Origin: Erwinia pyri
GTDB lineage: Bacteria > Pseudomonadota > Gammaproteobacteria > Enterobacterales > Enterobacteriaceae
Assembly: GCF_030758455.1 (NCBI RefSeq)
Contig: NZ_CP132353.1
Span: forward strand, 1,736,001 to 1,800,000
DNA: 64,000 nt
Reading direction: 5' to 3'
Program-made: the position numbers and the translations under genes
Shown: positions 1 through 7,913 of the stretch, piece by piece
Numbering within the stretch: position 1 is the stretch's first letter
Layout of the letters: each line of letters opens with the position of its first letter
The notes under the pieces: model-generated
Databases searched by the model: none
What the model saw: only the letters and a program-made list of their open reading frames with translations
What the model was told of the DNA's origin: nothing

Positions 1-606
1 CGCAACGCCGGGCAAACCTGCGTCTGCGCTAACCGCATCCTGGTGCAGCGCGGCATTTATCCCCGCTTCGCTGAGCGTTTGCTCGAAGAGGTGGCAAAAC
101 TCAACGTTGCCGATGGCTTTACGGAAGGCAGCACGCTGGGGCCGTTGATCAACGCCGCGGCGGTGCAAAAAGTGAATGCGCATATTGATGATGCAGTGAG
201 TAAAGGCGCAACCATTCTGGCCGGCGGAATTGCCCGGGGAGAGGGCACGTTTGTAGCGCCCACCGTACTGGGTGATGTTACTCCTGCCATGCGCATTGCC
301 CATGAAGAGACTTTCGGGCCGGTTGCGCCGCTGTTTGTTTTTGATACCGAAGAGCAGGCGGTGAAGATGGCTAACGACACCCCTTATGGCCTTGGCGCCT
401 ATTTCTTTACGGAAGATACGCGCCGGGCGTGGCGCGTAGGCGAGGCGCTGGAGTTTGGTATGGTGGGGCATAACACCGGCGCCATTTCGCTGGAAGTCGC
501 GCCGTTTGGAGGAATTAAAATGTCCGGCACCGGGCGGGAAGGATCGCATCACGGCCTTGATGAATACCTTGAAATAAAAGCCTTTCATTTTGGCAGTCTG
601 AATTAA
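1..606 (+). CDS. gabD: Succinate-semialdehyde dehydrogenase, C-terminal part (5' end outside window)
   Basis: The reading frame is open from base 1, so the true start lies to the left. About 201 residues are present. The fragment opens inside the catalytic-cysteine motif (RNAGQTCVCANR, nucleophile encoded at 19-21), which is typical of NAD(P)-dependent succinate-semialdehyde dehydrogenases. It runs through the oligomerisation end with GGIKMSGTGREG, the usual GabD C-terminus. The family oxidises succinate semialdehyde to succinate, the last step of GABA breakdown, in the cytoplasm. A GABA-type aminotransferase is encoded about 12 kb downstream on the same strand, which fits. Assignment to GabD rather than another ALDH rests on motif style and context. 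Confidence 0.85.
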   Translation, partial: RNAGQTCVCANRILVQRGIYPRFAERLLEEVAKLNVADGFTEGSTLGPLINAAAVQKVNAHIDDAVSKGATILAGGIARGEGTFVAPTVLGDVTPAMRIAHEETFGPVAPLFVFDTEEQAVKMANDTPYGLGAYFFTEDTRRAWRVGEALEFGMVGHNTGAISLEVAPFGGIKMSGTGREGSHHGLDEYLEIKAFHFGSLN

Positions 607-630
607 AAATAATCGTTAATATTTCGTAAA

Positions 631-667
631 GAGGCTCCTTTTCATTCATGAAGAGGGGCTTTTTTTA
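631..667 (+). terminator. Probable rho-independent terminator after gabD-like gene
   Basis: An imperfect GC stem (GCTCC with GAGGGGC) is followed by a run of seven T residues, 24 bases after the stop codon. It would separate the gabD-like gene from the downstream cluster. The stem is short, so confidence is moderate. Confidence 0.5.
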
Positions 668-863
668 TTTCAGCTCCGCCTCCCCGGGTAAAATCGTTCT
701 CCGGCATGGTGCAGCCTGATAACATTCCGCCCTGAGATGGTGCGTTTATAATGTTAACTAAATCATGAGTTTACACCTTCAATGGATCCGTGAGATTTAC
801 CCTTTGATTACGGCATAAAATTTTTTTCAGCCCATTTTTACGCATTATTATTTTTTCGCTGGC

Positions 864-879
864 TGGCATACTTTCTGCA
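864..879 (+). promoter_or_regulatory. Putative sigma-54 promoter (-24/-12)
   Basis: The sequence TGGCATACTTTCTGCA has GG and GC separated by exactly ten bases, as RpoN promoters require, and keeps the TGGCA and TGCA ends of the consensus TGGCACGNNNNTTGCA. An IHF-like site (AATCATGAGTTTA, 761-773) lies about 90 bases upstream. Sigma-54 control is known for many nitrogen-scavenging operons. That this one drives the cluster is inference. Confidence 0.45.
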
Positions 880-987
880 TTAAGTGAATAAGGGCAGAAA
901 GAGCGATGCGGTGATTAATTACTTAGCAGGCTAAATGAAAGCAGCGGGCAGGCTGATTACAGGCCGGATAAATATAAGGATTTTTCC

Positions 988-2457
988 ATGTTGAGTTTCG
1001 ACCCAGATAAAGTTTCCCTGCCGGAAGGCCATTATATCAATGGCGGATCCAGGATGGGTTCCGGCAGTAAACTGCTGGTGAAACGCCCCTCTGATGGCCT
1101 GATCGCCGGAGAGCTGACCGAGGCCAGCCCGGCGATGGTAGATGAAGCGGTCACGCTGGCAGACAGGGCGGTAAAAGAGAGCGGCTGGGCCAGCTGCCCG
1201 CCCCGTCAGCGAGCGGCAGTGCTGAATCGCTGGGCCGACCTGATAGCCTCCGATACCCGGCTGGCGCAGCTGGAATCTCTAGGCTCAACCCGTCCGGTAT
1301 ATGACGTGGTCAATCACGAACTCCCTTTCACCGCAGAAGCAATTCGCTTTTATGCCGAATGCGCGGACAAATATAGCGGGGATGTGCTGCCCACCCGTGA
1401 GGCCAGCCTGGGGATGCTGGTGCCGGAACCCTATGGCGTGATTGGGGCGATTACGCCGTGGAACTTTCCTCTCTCTATGGCCTCGTGGAAATGTGGCCCG
1501 GCGCTGGCAGCAGGAAATGCTGTGGTGCTGAAGCCCTCTGAACTGACCCCTTATTCCACGGTGCGCCTTGCGGAACTCGCAACAGAGGCTGGACTGCCCA
1601 AAGGCGTGCTCAACATCGTACAGGGCGGCGGTGCCGTGACCGGAAGCGCGCTGGTCGCTCACCCGCTGATCCGCAAAGTCTCTTTTACCGGCTCAACGTT
1701 AACCGGTGCACGCATCATGAGTGATGCTGCCTTTAACGGCATGAAGCCGGTCACTCTGGAGCTGGGCGGCAAAAGCCCGCAGCTGGTCTTTGACGATGCT
1801 GGCGAGGTCGCTGAAGTTGCCGGACGTATCCTGTGCGGTTTCACCGCCAACGGCGGCCAGGCGTGTGTGGCAGGCACCCGTCTGATTGTACAGCGCGGGA
1901 TTGCCGATGCGTTGATTGCCGAACTGATCGATCTGTGCGGCAACTTCCGTCCCGGCGTAACCTGGGATGAAAAGAGCCGTTACGCTCCGATGATTGACCG
2001 TCGCCAGGCAAGCAAAGTGCAGCAGATTGTTGATGCGGCCTGGCAGCAGGGCGCGGAAATCCTCGCCGGAGGAAAACGGTTTGAGGGCACGGGCGAAGGA
2101 TATTTCTGGCAGCCGACGCTGCTGACCAACGTGCCTGCTGACAGCCCGGCCGTGCAGGAGGAGATCTTCGGTCCGGTGCTGACCATCCAGATTTTCGATC
2201 AGGAAGAGGAGGGGCTGGCGCTGGCTTCCCATTCCACCTACGGCCTCTGCGCGGGCGTTCACACCAAAAATATCGATCGGGCGCTGCGCGCTATGCGCGG
2301 CATCGCCGCGGGAACGGTATGGATTAACCGCTACGGGCGCTCGGGTGATTTCATTATTCCTACCGGCGGCTTCCTGGGTTCCGGCATCGGCAAAGATTTA
2401 GGCCGTCAGGCGTTTGAGGCCTGCCAGCGATACAAGAGCGTACTGATCGACTTTTAA
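988..2457 (+). CDS. NAD(P)-dependent aldehyde dehydrogenase (amino-aldehyde type)
   Basis: This is a full-length ALDH-superfamily protein of 489 residues. The Rossmann part shows the ITPWNFPLSM signature. The general base lies in LELGGKSP (Glu258) and the nucleophile in NGGQACVAGTR (Cys293). The family oxidises aldehydes to acids with NAD(P)+. Closest in style are betaine/gamma-aminobutyraldehyde dehydrogenases, but substrate specificity cannot be read from motifs. It is the first gene behind the sigma-54-like promoter. With the HAD hydrolase, FAD oxidases and importer that follow, it probably oxidises the aldehyde released by one of the oxidases. The start is supported by AAGGA nine bases upstream. 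Confidence 0.9.
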   Translation: MLSFDPDKVSLPEGHYINGGSRMGSGSKLLVKRPSDGLIAGELTEASPAMVDEAVTLADRAVKESGWASCPPRQRAAVLNRWADLIASDTRLAQLESLGSTRPVYDVVNHELPFTAEAIRFYAECADKYSGDVLPTREASLGMLVPEPYGVIGAITPWNFPLSMASWKCGPALAAGNAVVLKPSELTPYSTVRLAELATEAGLPKGVLNIVQGGGAVTGSALVAHPLIRKVSFTGSTLTGARIMSDAAFNGMKPVTLELGGKSPQLVFDDAGEVAEVAGRILCGFTANGGQACVAGTRLIVQRGIADALIAELIDLCGNFRPGVTWDEKSRYAPMIDRRQASKVQQIVDAAWQQGAEILAGGKRFEGTGEGYFWQPTLLTNVPADSPAVQEEIFGPVLTIQIFDQEEEGLALASHSTYGLCAGVHTKNIDRALRAMRGIAAGTVWINRYGRSGDFIIPTGGFLGSGIGKDLGRQAFEACQRYKSVLIDF

Positions 2458-2491
2458 ACTCCACTTACTCCTGGTTAAAAGAGGATGCGTC

Positions 2492-3160
2492 ATGGCTGTG
2501 TTTAAACCGAAATACATTACCTTCGACTGTTACGGCACTTTAATTAATTTCGACATGTCTGGCGCGGCGGCCAGCGTCTTTGCTGACCGCGTCAGCCCGG
2601 AAAAGATGCAGGCGTTTACTGACGATTTCTCTGCTTACCGTATGGATGAAGTGTTGGGCGCATTCAGGCTCTATCCGCAGGTCGTTGGTAACGCGCTTTA
2701 CCGCACCTGCAACAAGTGGGGCGTTGAGTGTTCCGATGAGGATTGTGCGGCGATCATGGCAGCCTGCGCGACCTGGGGTCCGCATCCTGACGTGCCGGAA
2801 GGGCTGGCGAAAGTGGCGAAAGAGTTTCCGCTGGTACTGCTGACCAACTCCACTGACGAACTGATTAAACACCACGTTCCCCGCCTCGGCGCGCCCATCC
2901 ATATGACCATTACGGCGGAAGAGGTGGGGGCTTATAAGCCGCAGATGAAAGGCTTCGAGTATATGTTAAGCAAGCTGAACTGCGCCCCTGACGAAATCCT
3001 CCACGTCTCCAGCAGTCTGCGCTATGACCTGATGACCGCTCACGATCTCGGTATTACCCACAAAGTCTTCGTTAACCGCGGCCACGGTCCGGGCAACCCC
3101 TTCTATGGCTATAGCGAAATTCAGCACATTGGCGGCCTTGCCGGCGTTGTAGGTCTGTAA
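2492..3160 (+). CDS. HAD-superfamily hydrolase, haloacid dehalogenase type II-like
   Basis: This 222-residue protein has the HAD motifs in order: FDCYGTLINF (nucleophilic Asp near residue 11), LLTNSTDEL (motif II Ser/Thr), YKPQMKGF (motif III Lys) and HVSSSLRYDLMTAHDLG (motif IV region). This matches the type II 2-haloacid dehalogenase branch. Members annotated this way often act on unknown phosphorylated or 2-substituted acids rather than halogenated ones. It sits 34 bases after the aldehyde dehydrogenase and 20 bases before the FAD oxidase, so it belongs to the same transcript. Its actual reaction here is not known. Confidence 0.8.
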   Translation: MAVFKPKYITFDCYGTLINFDMSGAAASVFADRVSPEKMQAFTDDFSAYRMDEVLGAFRLYPQVVGNALYRTCNKWGVECSDEDCAAIMAACATWGPHPDVPEGLAKVAKEFPLVLLTNSTDELIKHHVPRLGAPIHMTITAEEVGAYKPQMKGFEYMLSKLNCAPDEILHVSSSLRYDLMTAHDLGITHKVFVNRGHGPGNPFYGYSEIQHIGGLAGVVGL

Positions 3161-3180
3161 TCACGCACTGGAGCAGGGCG

Positions 3181-4458
3181 ATGAAACTCGAATCTTTCTG
3201 GCAGGCAACGGCTCCGGCATTTAGCGGGGCAGCACGGGGCGATCTGCCTTCTACGGCAGATGTGGTGGTGATTGGCGCGGGCTTTACCGGTATTTCCGCC
3301 GCGCTGAGCCTGGCACGAAGCGGGCTGAAGGTGGTGGTGCTGGAAGCCGCAGAAGTGATGAGTCAGGCCTCCGCCCGTAATGGCGGGCACTGTAATACCG
3401 GCGTGTCGCAAAACTTCGCCTCGCTGATTGCCAGCCAGGGCGTGGAGCAGGCCAGTCGCTACTACCGCGCTTTTGCTGATGCGGTTGATTATGTACAGAG
3501 CCTGGTGGAAAACGAGCAGATCGCCTGTGACTTTCTGCGTACGGGGAAAATCAAGCTGGCGAGCAAGGCGTCCCATTTCCCGTCCCTCAGGGCAACCTAT
3601 GAGGCGCTGCGCAGCACGGTGGACAGCGAGGTTGAACTGGTTGGCGCCGACGAGATCCGCAGCGAAATCGATTCGGATGCCTTCCATGGCGGCCTGATCC
3701 AGAAACGCGGCGGGCAGATGCATATGGGCAAGTTTGGCATCGGGCTTGCGGAAGCGGCGGCAAAGAGCGGGGCGGAGATTTTTGAACAGACGCCGGTAAC
3801 CAGCCTGACGCGCCTGAACGGTTATCGCCACCGTGTCGGCACCGCCAGAGGCGATATTGTTGCTGACAAAGTGCTGATGGCGACCGGTTGCTCCAACGTC
3901 GGGCCGTTTGAGTGGTTCCAGCGCCGCATTATCCCCGTCGGCAGCTTTATTGTTGTCACCGAACCGCTTGAGGCGGAGCAACTGCGAAGTCTGATGCCGC
4001 AGAACCGTACCTGCGTCACCTCGCTGAACATTGGTAACTATTTCCGTACCACGGCGGACAGCCGGTTAGTGTTTGGCGGCCGCGCCAGGTTTGCGGTCAG
4101 CAGCCCGACTTCAGATGCGCGCAGCGGCAAAATTTTACAGGCAGGCATGGCCAAAATTTTTCCGTCGCTGTCACAAACAAAAATTGACTACTGCTGGGGC
4201 GGGCTGGTGGATATGACCGCCGATCGGCTGCCTCATGCAGGTGAGCACGAAGGGGTGTTCTACTCGCTGGGCTACAGCGGACACGGCACCCAGATGTCGG
4301 TGTGGATGGGGCGGGTCATGGCTGACCTGGTAGCAGAAAAAAGCCGTGAAAACCCCTGGCAGCGCGAAAGCTGGCCCGCCGTTCCCGGCTATTTTGGTAA
4401 ACCCTGGTTTTTGCCCGTTGCGGGCTTGTATTACAAGGCTAAGGACCGGCTCTCCTGA
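3181..4458 (+). CDS. FAD-dependent amine/amino-acid oxidoreductase (DAO family, PuuB-like)
   Basis: The protein has 425 residues. An N-terminal FAD-binding Rossmann motif DVVVIGAGFTGISAA (about residues 28-42) is followed by SARNGGHCNTG, which resembles the gamma-glutamylputrescine oxidase/PuuB group. The C-terminal YSLGYSGHGTQMS is the second FAD contact of the DAO fold. Such enzymes oxidise a primary or secondary amine to an imine that hydrolyses to an aldehyde or keto acid plus ammonia or amine, and reduce O2 or a quinone. The gene lies between the HAD gene and the importer genes. A second, only distantly similar DAO protein is encoded downstream. Substrate unknown. Confidence 0.85.
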   Translation: MKLESFWQATAPAFSGAARGDLPSTADVVVIGAGFTGISAALSLARSGLKVVVLEAAEVMSQASARNGGHCNTGVSQNFASLIASQGVEQASRYYRAFADAVDYVQSLVENEQIACDFLRTGKIKLASKASHFPSLRATYEALRSTVDSEVELVGADEIRSEIDSDAFHGGLIQKRGGQMHMGKFGIGLAEAAAKSGAEIFEQTPVTSLTRLNGYRHRVGTARGDIVADKVLMATGCSNVGPFEWFQRRIIPVGSFIVVTEPLEAEQLRSLMPQNRTCVTSLNIGNYFRTTADSRLVFGGRARFAVSSPTSDARSGKILQAGMAKIFPSLSQTKIDYCWGGLVDMTADRLPHAGEHEGVFYSLGYSGHGTQMSVWMGRVMADLVAEKSRENPWQRESWPAVPGYFGKPWFLPVAGLYYKAKDRLS

Positions 4459-4489
4459 GTATCTAACGTTCGTCATTGAGGGTGTGCAG

Positions 4490-6094
4490 ATGAGTAAATT
4501 TCGTAAAGAATTTAGCCGCGTTACCCCATCTTTAACGCAGGCCATCACCGACGTCTCCATCTCCCGGCGCGGGATGATGAAACTGCTCTCAGCCGGGGCC
4601 GTCATGAGCACCGGTCTGATCGGCTTCCCGGAAATGAGCTTTGCTGCTGAAACGCCCCTCCAGGGCGGTAAAATGCGTGCCGCCGTGGCTAACGCTTCCG
4701 CCACCGATACGCTGGATCCGGCGAAAGGCAGCAACAGCGGGGATTACTGCCGTCTGTTTATGTTCTACAGCGGCCTGACCGAGCTGGATAAATCGCTGGC
4801 GGCGAAACCGGCCCTGGCAGAGTCGATTGAAAGCACGGATGGCATCACCTGGCAGATTAAGCTGCGCCCGGGCGTGACGTTCCATGATGGTAAGGCGCTG
4901 ACCGCTCAGGACGTCATTTTCTCGCTGAACCGGCACAAAGATCCGGCGGTAGCTTCCACGGCTATCACCCAGGCGAAGCAGTTCGACAGCCTCACTGCGG
5001 TCAGCCCGACGGAGATCAAACTGGTGCTGACCCAGCCTAATTTCGATATACCCGTGGTGCTGGCTACCTCACCTTTCCTGATCCTGCAGGAGGGCACCAC
5101 AGACTTCAGTAAAGCTGTGGGAACCGGCCCGTTCAAACTCAAGACCTTCTCCCCTGGCGTCAGTACCGTTGGCGTAAAAAACCCGAACTACTGGAAGCCC
5201 GGCCTGCCGCATCTGGATGAAGTGGAGTTGATGGGGGTCACCGATCAGGCCGCCCGCGTCAATGCGCTGATGTCTGGCGATCTGCATATCGTGGCCACGC
5301 TCACGGCCAACGACGTGAAACGTCTGCGTCAGTCCGGCCAGTTTGGCGTGATGGAGAGTAAGTCCGGCATGTATACCAATCTCATTGTGCGTACCGACGT
5401 CAAGCCGGGCAGCAATGAAGATTTTGTCCTCGGCATGAAGTACCTGCAACCGCGTGAAATGATGGTAAAAACTGTAATGCAGGGATTTGGTCAGGTGGCC
5501 AATGATACGCCGGTGCCGCCGTGGCATCCGATGTACAACAAGGATCTTCCCCAGCGTCCGCTGGATATTGAAAAAGCGAAATATCACTTTAAAAAGGCGG
5601 GAATGGCTGGGGCAACGGCTGAGATTATCACCACCCAAAATATTGAAGGCTCCGTTGAGGGCGGGCAGCTGCTCCAGCAACTGGGTCGCTCTGCGGGCAT
5701 GAACTTCACCGTACGGCGCGTGCCTTACGATGGCTACTGGTCCACCCACTGGACCAAAGATCCGCTGGGCTATGGCTCGATAAACCCCCGTCCCACCATC
5801 GACCTGTTGCTGTCACAATTCTATCTCTCAGAAGCGCCAAACAACGAATCGGGCTGGAAAAATCCCCAGTTCGATCAGCTGGTGATAGCGGCACGCGGGG
5901 AGAGCGACCAGACAAAGCGCAAGCAGATGTACGGCGATATGCAGAAGCTGATTTACGATCACTGCGGCACGATTATCCCGACCTTTATCAGTACCCTCGA
6001 CGGGCACAGCAATAAGGTCAAAGGGGTTGAGGCCTGGCCATCAGGCATGATGATGGGCTACCGCTTCCACGAGTTTGCCTGGCTCGCTTCCTGA
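4490..6094 (+). CDS. ABC transporter substrate-binding protein, family 5 (peptide/opine), Tat-exported
   Basis: The product is a 534-residue extracytoplasmic solute-binding protein of the DppA/OppA family (SBP_bac_5). The ATG at 4490 was chosen because GAGGG lies seven bases upstream; a longer open frame would overlap the preceding gene by over 100 bases. The N-terminus carries a twin-arginine signal (SRRGMMKLL, Arg26-Arg27) followed by a hydrophobic stretch and an FAAE cleavage region, so export is predicted by Tat rather than Sec. The family signature WQIKLRPGVTFHDG is present. It would capture a small peptide- or opine-like solute in the periplasm for the permeases and ATPase encoded next. 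Confidence 0.88.
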   Translation: MSKFRKEFSRVTPSLTQAITDVSISRRGMMKLLSAGAVMSTGLIGFPEMSFAAETPLQGGKMRAAVANASATDTLDPAKGSNSGDYCRLFMFYSGLTELDKSLAAKPALAESIESTDGITWQIKLRPGVTFHDGKALTAQDVIFSLNRHKDPAVASTAITQAKQFDSLTAVSPTEIKLVLTQPNFDIPVVLATSPFLILQEGTTDFSKAVGTGPFKLKTFSPGVSTVGVKNPNYWKPGLPHLDEVELMGVTDQAARVNALMSGDLHIVATLTANDVKRLRQSGQFGVMESKSGMYTNLIVRTDVKPGSNEDFVLGMKYLQPREMMVKTVMQGFGQVANDTPVPPWHPMYNKDLPQRPLDIEKAKYHFKKAGMAGATAEIITTQNIEGSVEGGQLLQQLGRSAGMNFTVRRVPYDGYWSTHWTKDPLGYGSINPRPTIDLLLSQFYLSEAPNNESGWKNPQFDQLVIAARGESDQTKRKQMYGDMQKLIYDHCGTIIPTFISTLDGHSNKVKGVEAWPSGMMMGYRFHEFAWLAS

Positions 6095-6108
6095 TAAGGA
6101 GAATGCCA

Positions 6109-7062
6109 ATGAACCGCTACATGCTCTTCCTGATTGCCCGGCGCTGTGGTGCCGGCTTGCTGACGCTGCTGATCGTCTCGGCCGTGGTGTTCTTTATCAC
6201 CAGCCTGCTGCCGGGCGATGCGGCCCAAATGGTGCTGGGTCAGAATGCCACTCCGGAAACCGTGGCGGCGCTGCGTCAGCAACTGGGGCTGGATCAGCCG
6301 CTGCTGATGCGCTATCTGAACTGGCTGGGCGGCATGCTGCAGGGCGACTTCGGTACCTCGTTTGCCAGCCATCTGCCTGTCTCACAGCTGGTGGCGCAAC
6401 GTATCCCCGCCACCTTTGAACTGGCCGGGATCACCACGCTGGTGTCGGTGCCGTTAGCGTTACTCATTGGCCTGACTGCCGCCATGAAGCGCGGATCGCT
6501 GTTCGATCGCGCTCTGATGGTCGGCACGATGGCGGTGGTCGCCGTGCCGGAATTTCTGGTTGCGACGATCGCGGTTATCCTCTTTGCGGTGAAGCTGCAC
6601 TGGGTGCCGGCGATGTCGCTGGGCACGCCAGCGCCGGACTTCGTCAGCTATCTGAAAGCCTACGCGCTGCCGGTGCTGACGTTATGCTGTGTGCTGGTAG
6701 CGCAGATGGCGCGCATGACCCGTTCGGCTCTGATCAACCAGATGGAGAGTCCTTATCTGGAGATGACGCTGCTGAAAGGTGTCTCGCCGTTGCGCGCCAT
6801 GCTGCGCCACGCGCTGCCTAACGCCGTCGGGCCAATCGCTAATGCCATCTCGCTGAGCCTCTCCTATCTGTTTGGCGGGGTGATCATTATTGAAAGTATC
6901 TTCAGTTATCCGGGGCTGGCGAGCCAGCTGGTGGATGCGGTAAGCAACCGTGACCTGCCGGTGGTTCAGCTCTGCGTCATGCTGTTCGCCCTGTGTTATC
7001 TGGTCCTGCTGCTGCTGGCCGACATTCTGACCATCGCATTTAATCCAAAATGGAGGGGCTGA
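6109..7062 (+). CDS. ABC transporter permease, DppB type
   Basis: This is a 317-residue inner-membrane permease of the DppB/OppB class. It begins with the usual short N-terminal anchor (RRCGAGLLTLLIVS) and the GDAAQMVLGQ-type periplasmic segment, then a block of membrane helices. The EAA loop region is near SPLRAMLRHALPNAVGP. I prefer the second ATG (6109) because AAGGAG sits seven bases before it; an in-frame ATG two codons earlier is too close to that site. It is followed directly by the second permease gene, whose start overlaps this stop by one base. Confidence 0.88.
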   Translation: MNRYMLFLIARRCGAGLLTLLIVSAVVFFITSLLPGDAAQMVLGQNATPETVAALRQQLGLDQPLLMRYLNWLGGMLQGDFGTSFASHLPVSQLVAQRIPATFELAGITTLVSVPLALLIGLTAAMKRGSLFDRALMVGTMAVVAVPEFLVATIAVILFAVKLHWVPAMSLGTPAPDFVSYLKAYALPVLTLCCVLVAQMARMTRSALINQMESPYLEMTLLKGVSPLRAMLRHALPNAVGPIANAISLSLSYLFGGVIIIESIFSYPGLASQLVDAVSNRDLPVVQLCVMLFALCYLVLLLLADILTIAFNPKWRG

Positions 7063-7913
7063 TGAATCTCTTAACGCTTCCCTGGCGCTTCTTTCTCTCA
7101 CTGACTGTCAGCGGCCGTGCCGGACTGCTGATCACTCTGACCTGGGTATTTCTCGCGGTGTTTGGCACCTCGCTGGCCCCGTACCAGCTTGAAGAGATTG
7201 GCGTTGGCCCTATGCTGGGCGGAATGAGTAAAGCGTTCTGGTTCGGCACCGATTATCTGGGGCGCGACATGCTCAGCCGTATTTTGTATGGCGCCCGCTA
7301 TTCGATAGGGCTGGCGCTGGGCGCTGCGGTGCTTGCCAGCCTGACCGGCACGCTGCTGGCGTTGCTGGCGGCGGTAGCGGGACGCTGGCTGGAAGAGGTG
7401 CTGGGGCGTATCAATGACGCGCTGCTGGTTCTGCCGGGTAAAATCCTGGCGCTGATGATTGTGGCGGTATTTGGCTCCTCCTTACCGATGCTGATCGTCA
7501 CGGCGGTCTTCACCTACTGGCCCGGCGCCTACCGTATTGCCTATGCAATGGCGTCTAACCTGCGGTCGATGGACTATGTGCGCGCCTCGCGCCTGCGGGG
7601 TGAAAGCCGGTTCTATATCGCCATTCACGATATTTTGCCCAATATGGTTCACCCGATGCTGACCGACTTCGGCCTGCGGTTTGTCTACATTGTGCTGCTC
7701 CTCAGCGGCCTGAGCTTCCTGGGGTTAGGTGTCCAGCCGCCATATGCGGACTGGGGGACGTTAGTGCGGGAAAACCTGCAGGGGCTGTTCGACGGTTCGC
7801 CAGCGGTGTTAATGCCCGCCATTGCCATCGCCAGCCTGACCATCGGCGCCAACCTGTTTATTGACAGCCTGCAGGGGATGCGTCCTCTGGTTCAGGCGAA
7901 GGGGGTTGCATGA
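7062..7913 (+). CDS. ABC transporter permease, DppC type
   Basis: This 283-residue integral membrane protein is of the DppC/OppC class. It shows the typical FGTDYLGRDMLSRILYGAR motif near residue 60 and an EAA loop around RASRLRGESRFYIAIHDILP. The ATG sharing its first base with the upstream stop is preferred because GGAGGGG precedes it. An in-frame ATG 12 bases earlier is possible but would sit inside that ribosome site. It forms the heterodimeric channel with the preceding permease. The downstream ATPase gene overlaps it by four bases (ATGA), indicating tight translational coupling. Confidence 0.88.
   Translation: MNLLTLPWRFFLSLTVSGRAGLLITLTWVFLAVFGTSLAPYQLEEIGVGPMLGGMSKAFWFGTDYLGRDMLSRILYGARYSIGLALGAAVLASLTGTLLALLAAVAGRWLEEVLGRINDALLVLPGKILALMIVAVFGSSLPMLIVTAVFTYWPGAYRIAYAMASNLRSMDYVRASRLRGESRFYIAIHDILPNMVHPMLTDFGLRFVYIVLLLSGLSFLGLGVQPPYADWGTLVRENLQGLFDGSPAVLMPAIAIASLTIGANLFIDSLQGMRPLVQAKGVA

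Larger units (their letters stand above)
607..987. other. Intergenic region between the two aldehyde dehydrogenase genes
   Basis: No coding sequence was recognised. The left end carries a terminator-like hairpin after the gabD-like gene. The middle is AT-rich with one IHF-like sequence (761-773). The right end holds a sigma-54-type -24/-12 pair at 864-879, about 110 bases before the next start codon, and a Shine-Dalgarno AAGGA at about 976-980. This is the obvious control region of the catabolic cluster. Confidence 0.6.

Noticed and set aside
3121..3981. Minus-strand open frame of about 286 codons in the FAD oxidase gene
   Set aside because: Arg/His-rich antisense shadow with no recognisable domain; the plus-strand gene is well supported.
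5069..5749. Minus-strand open frame in the binding-protein gene
   Set aside because: Antisense shadow; low-complexity His/Arg-rich translation without motifs.
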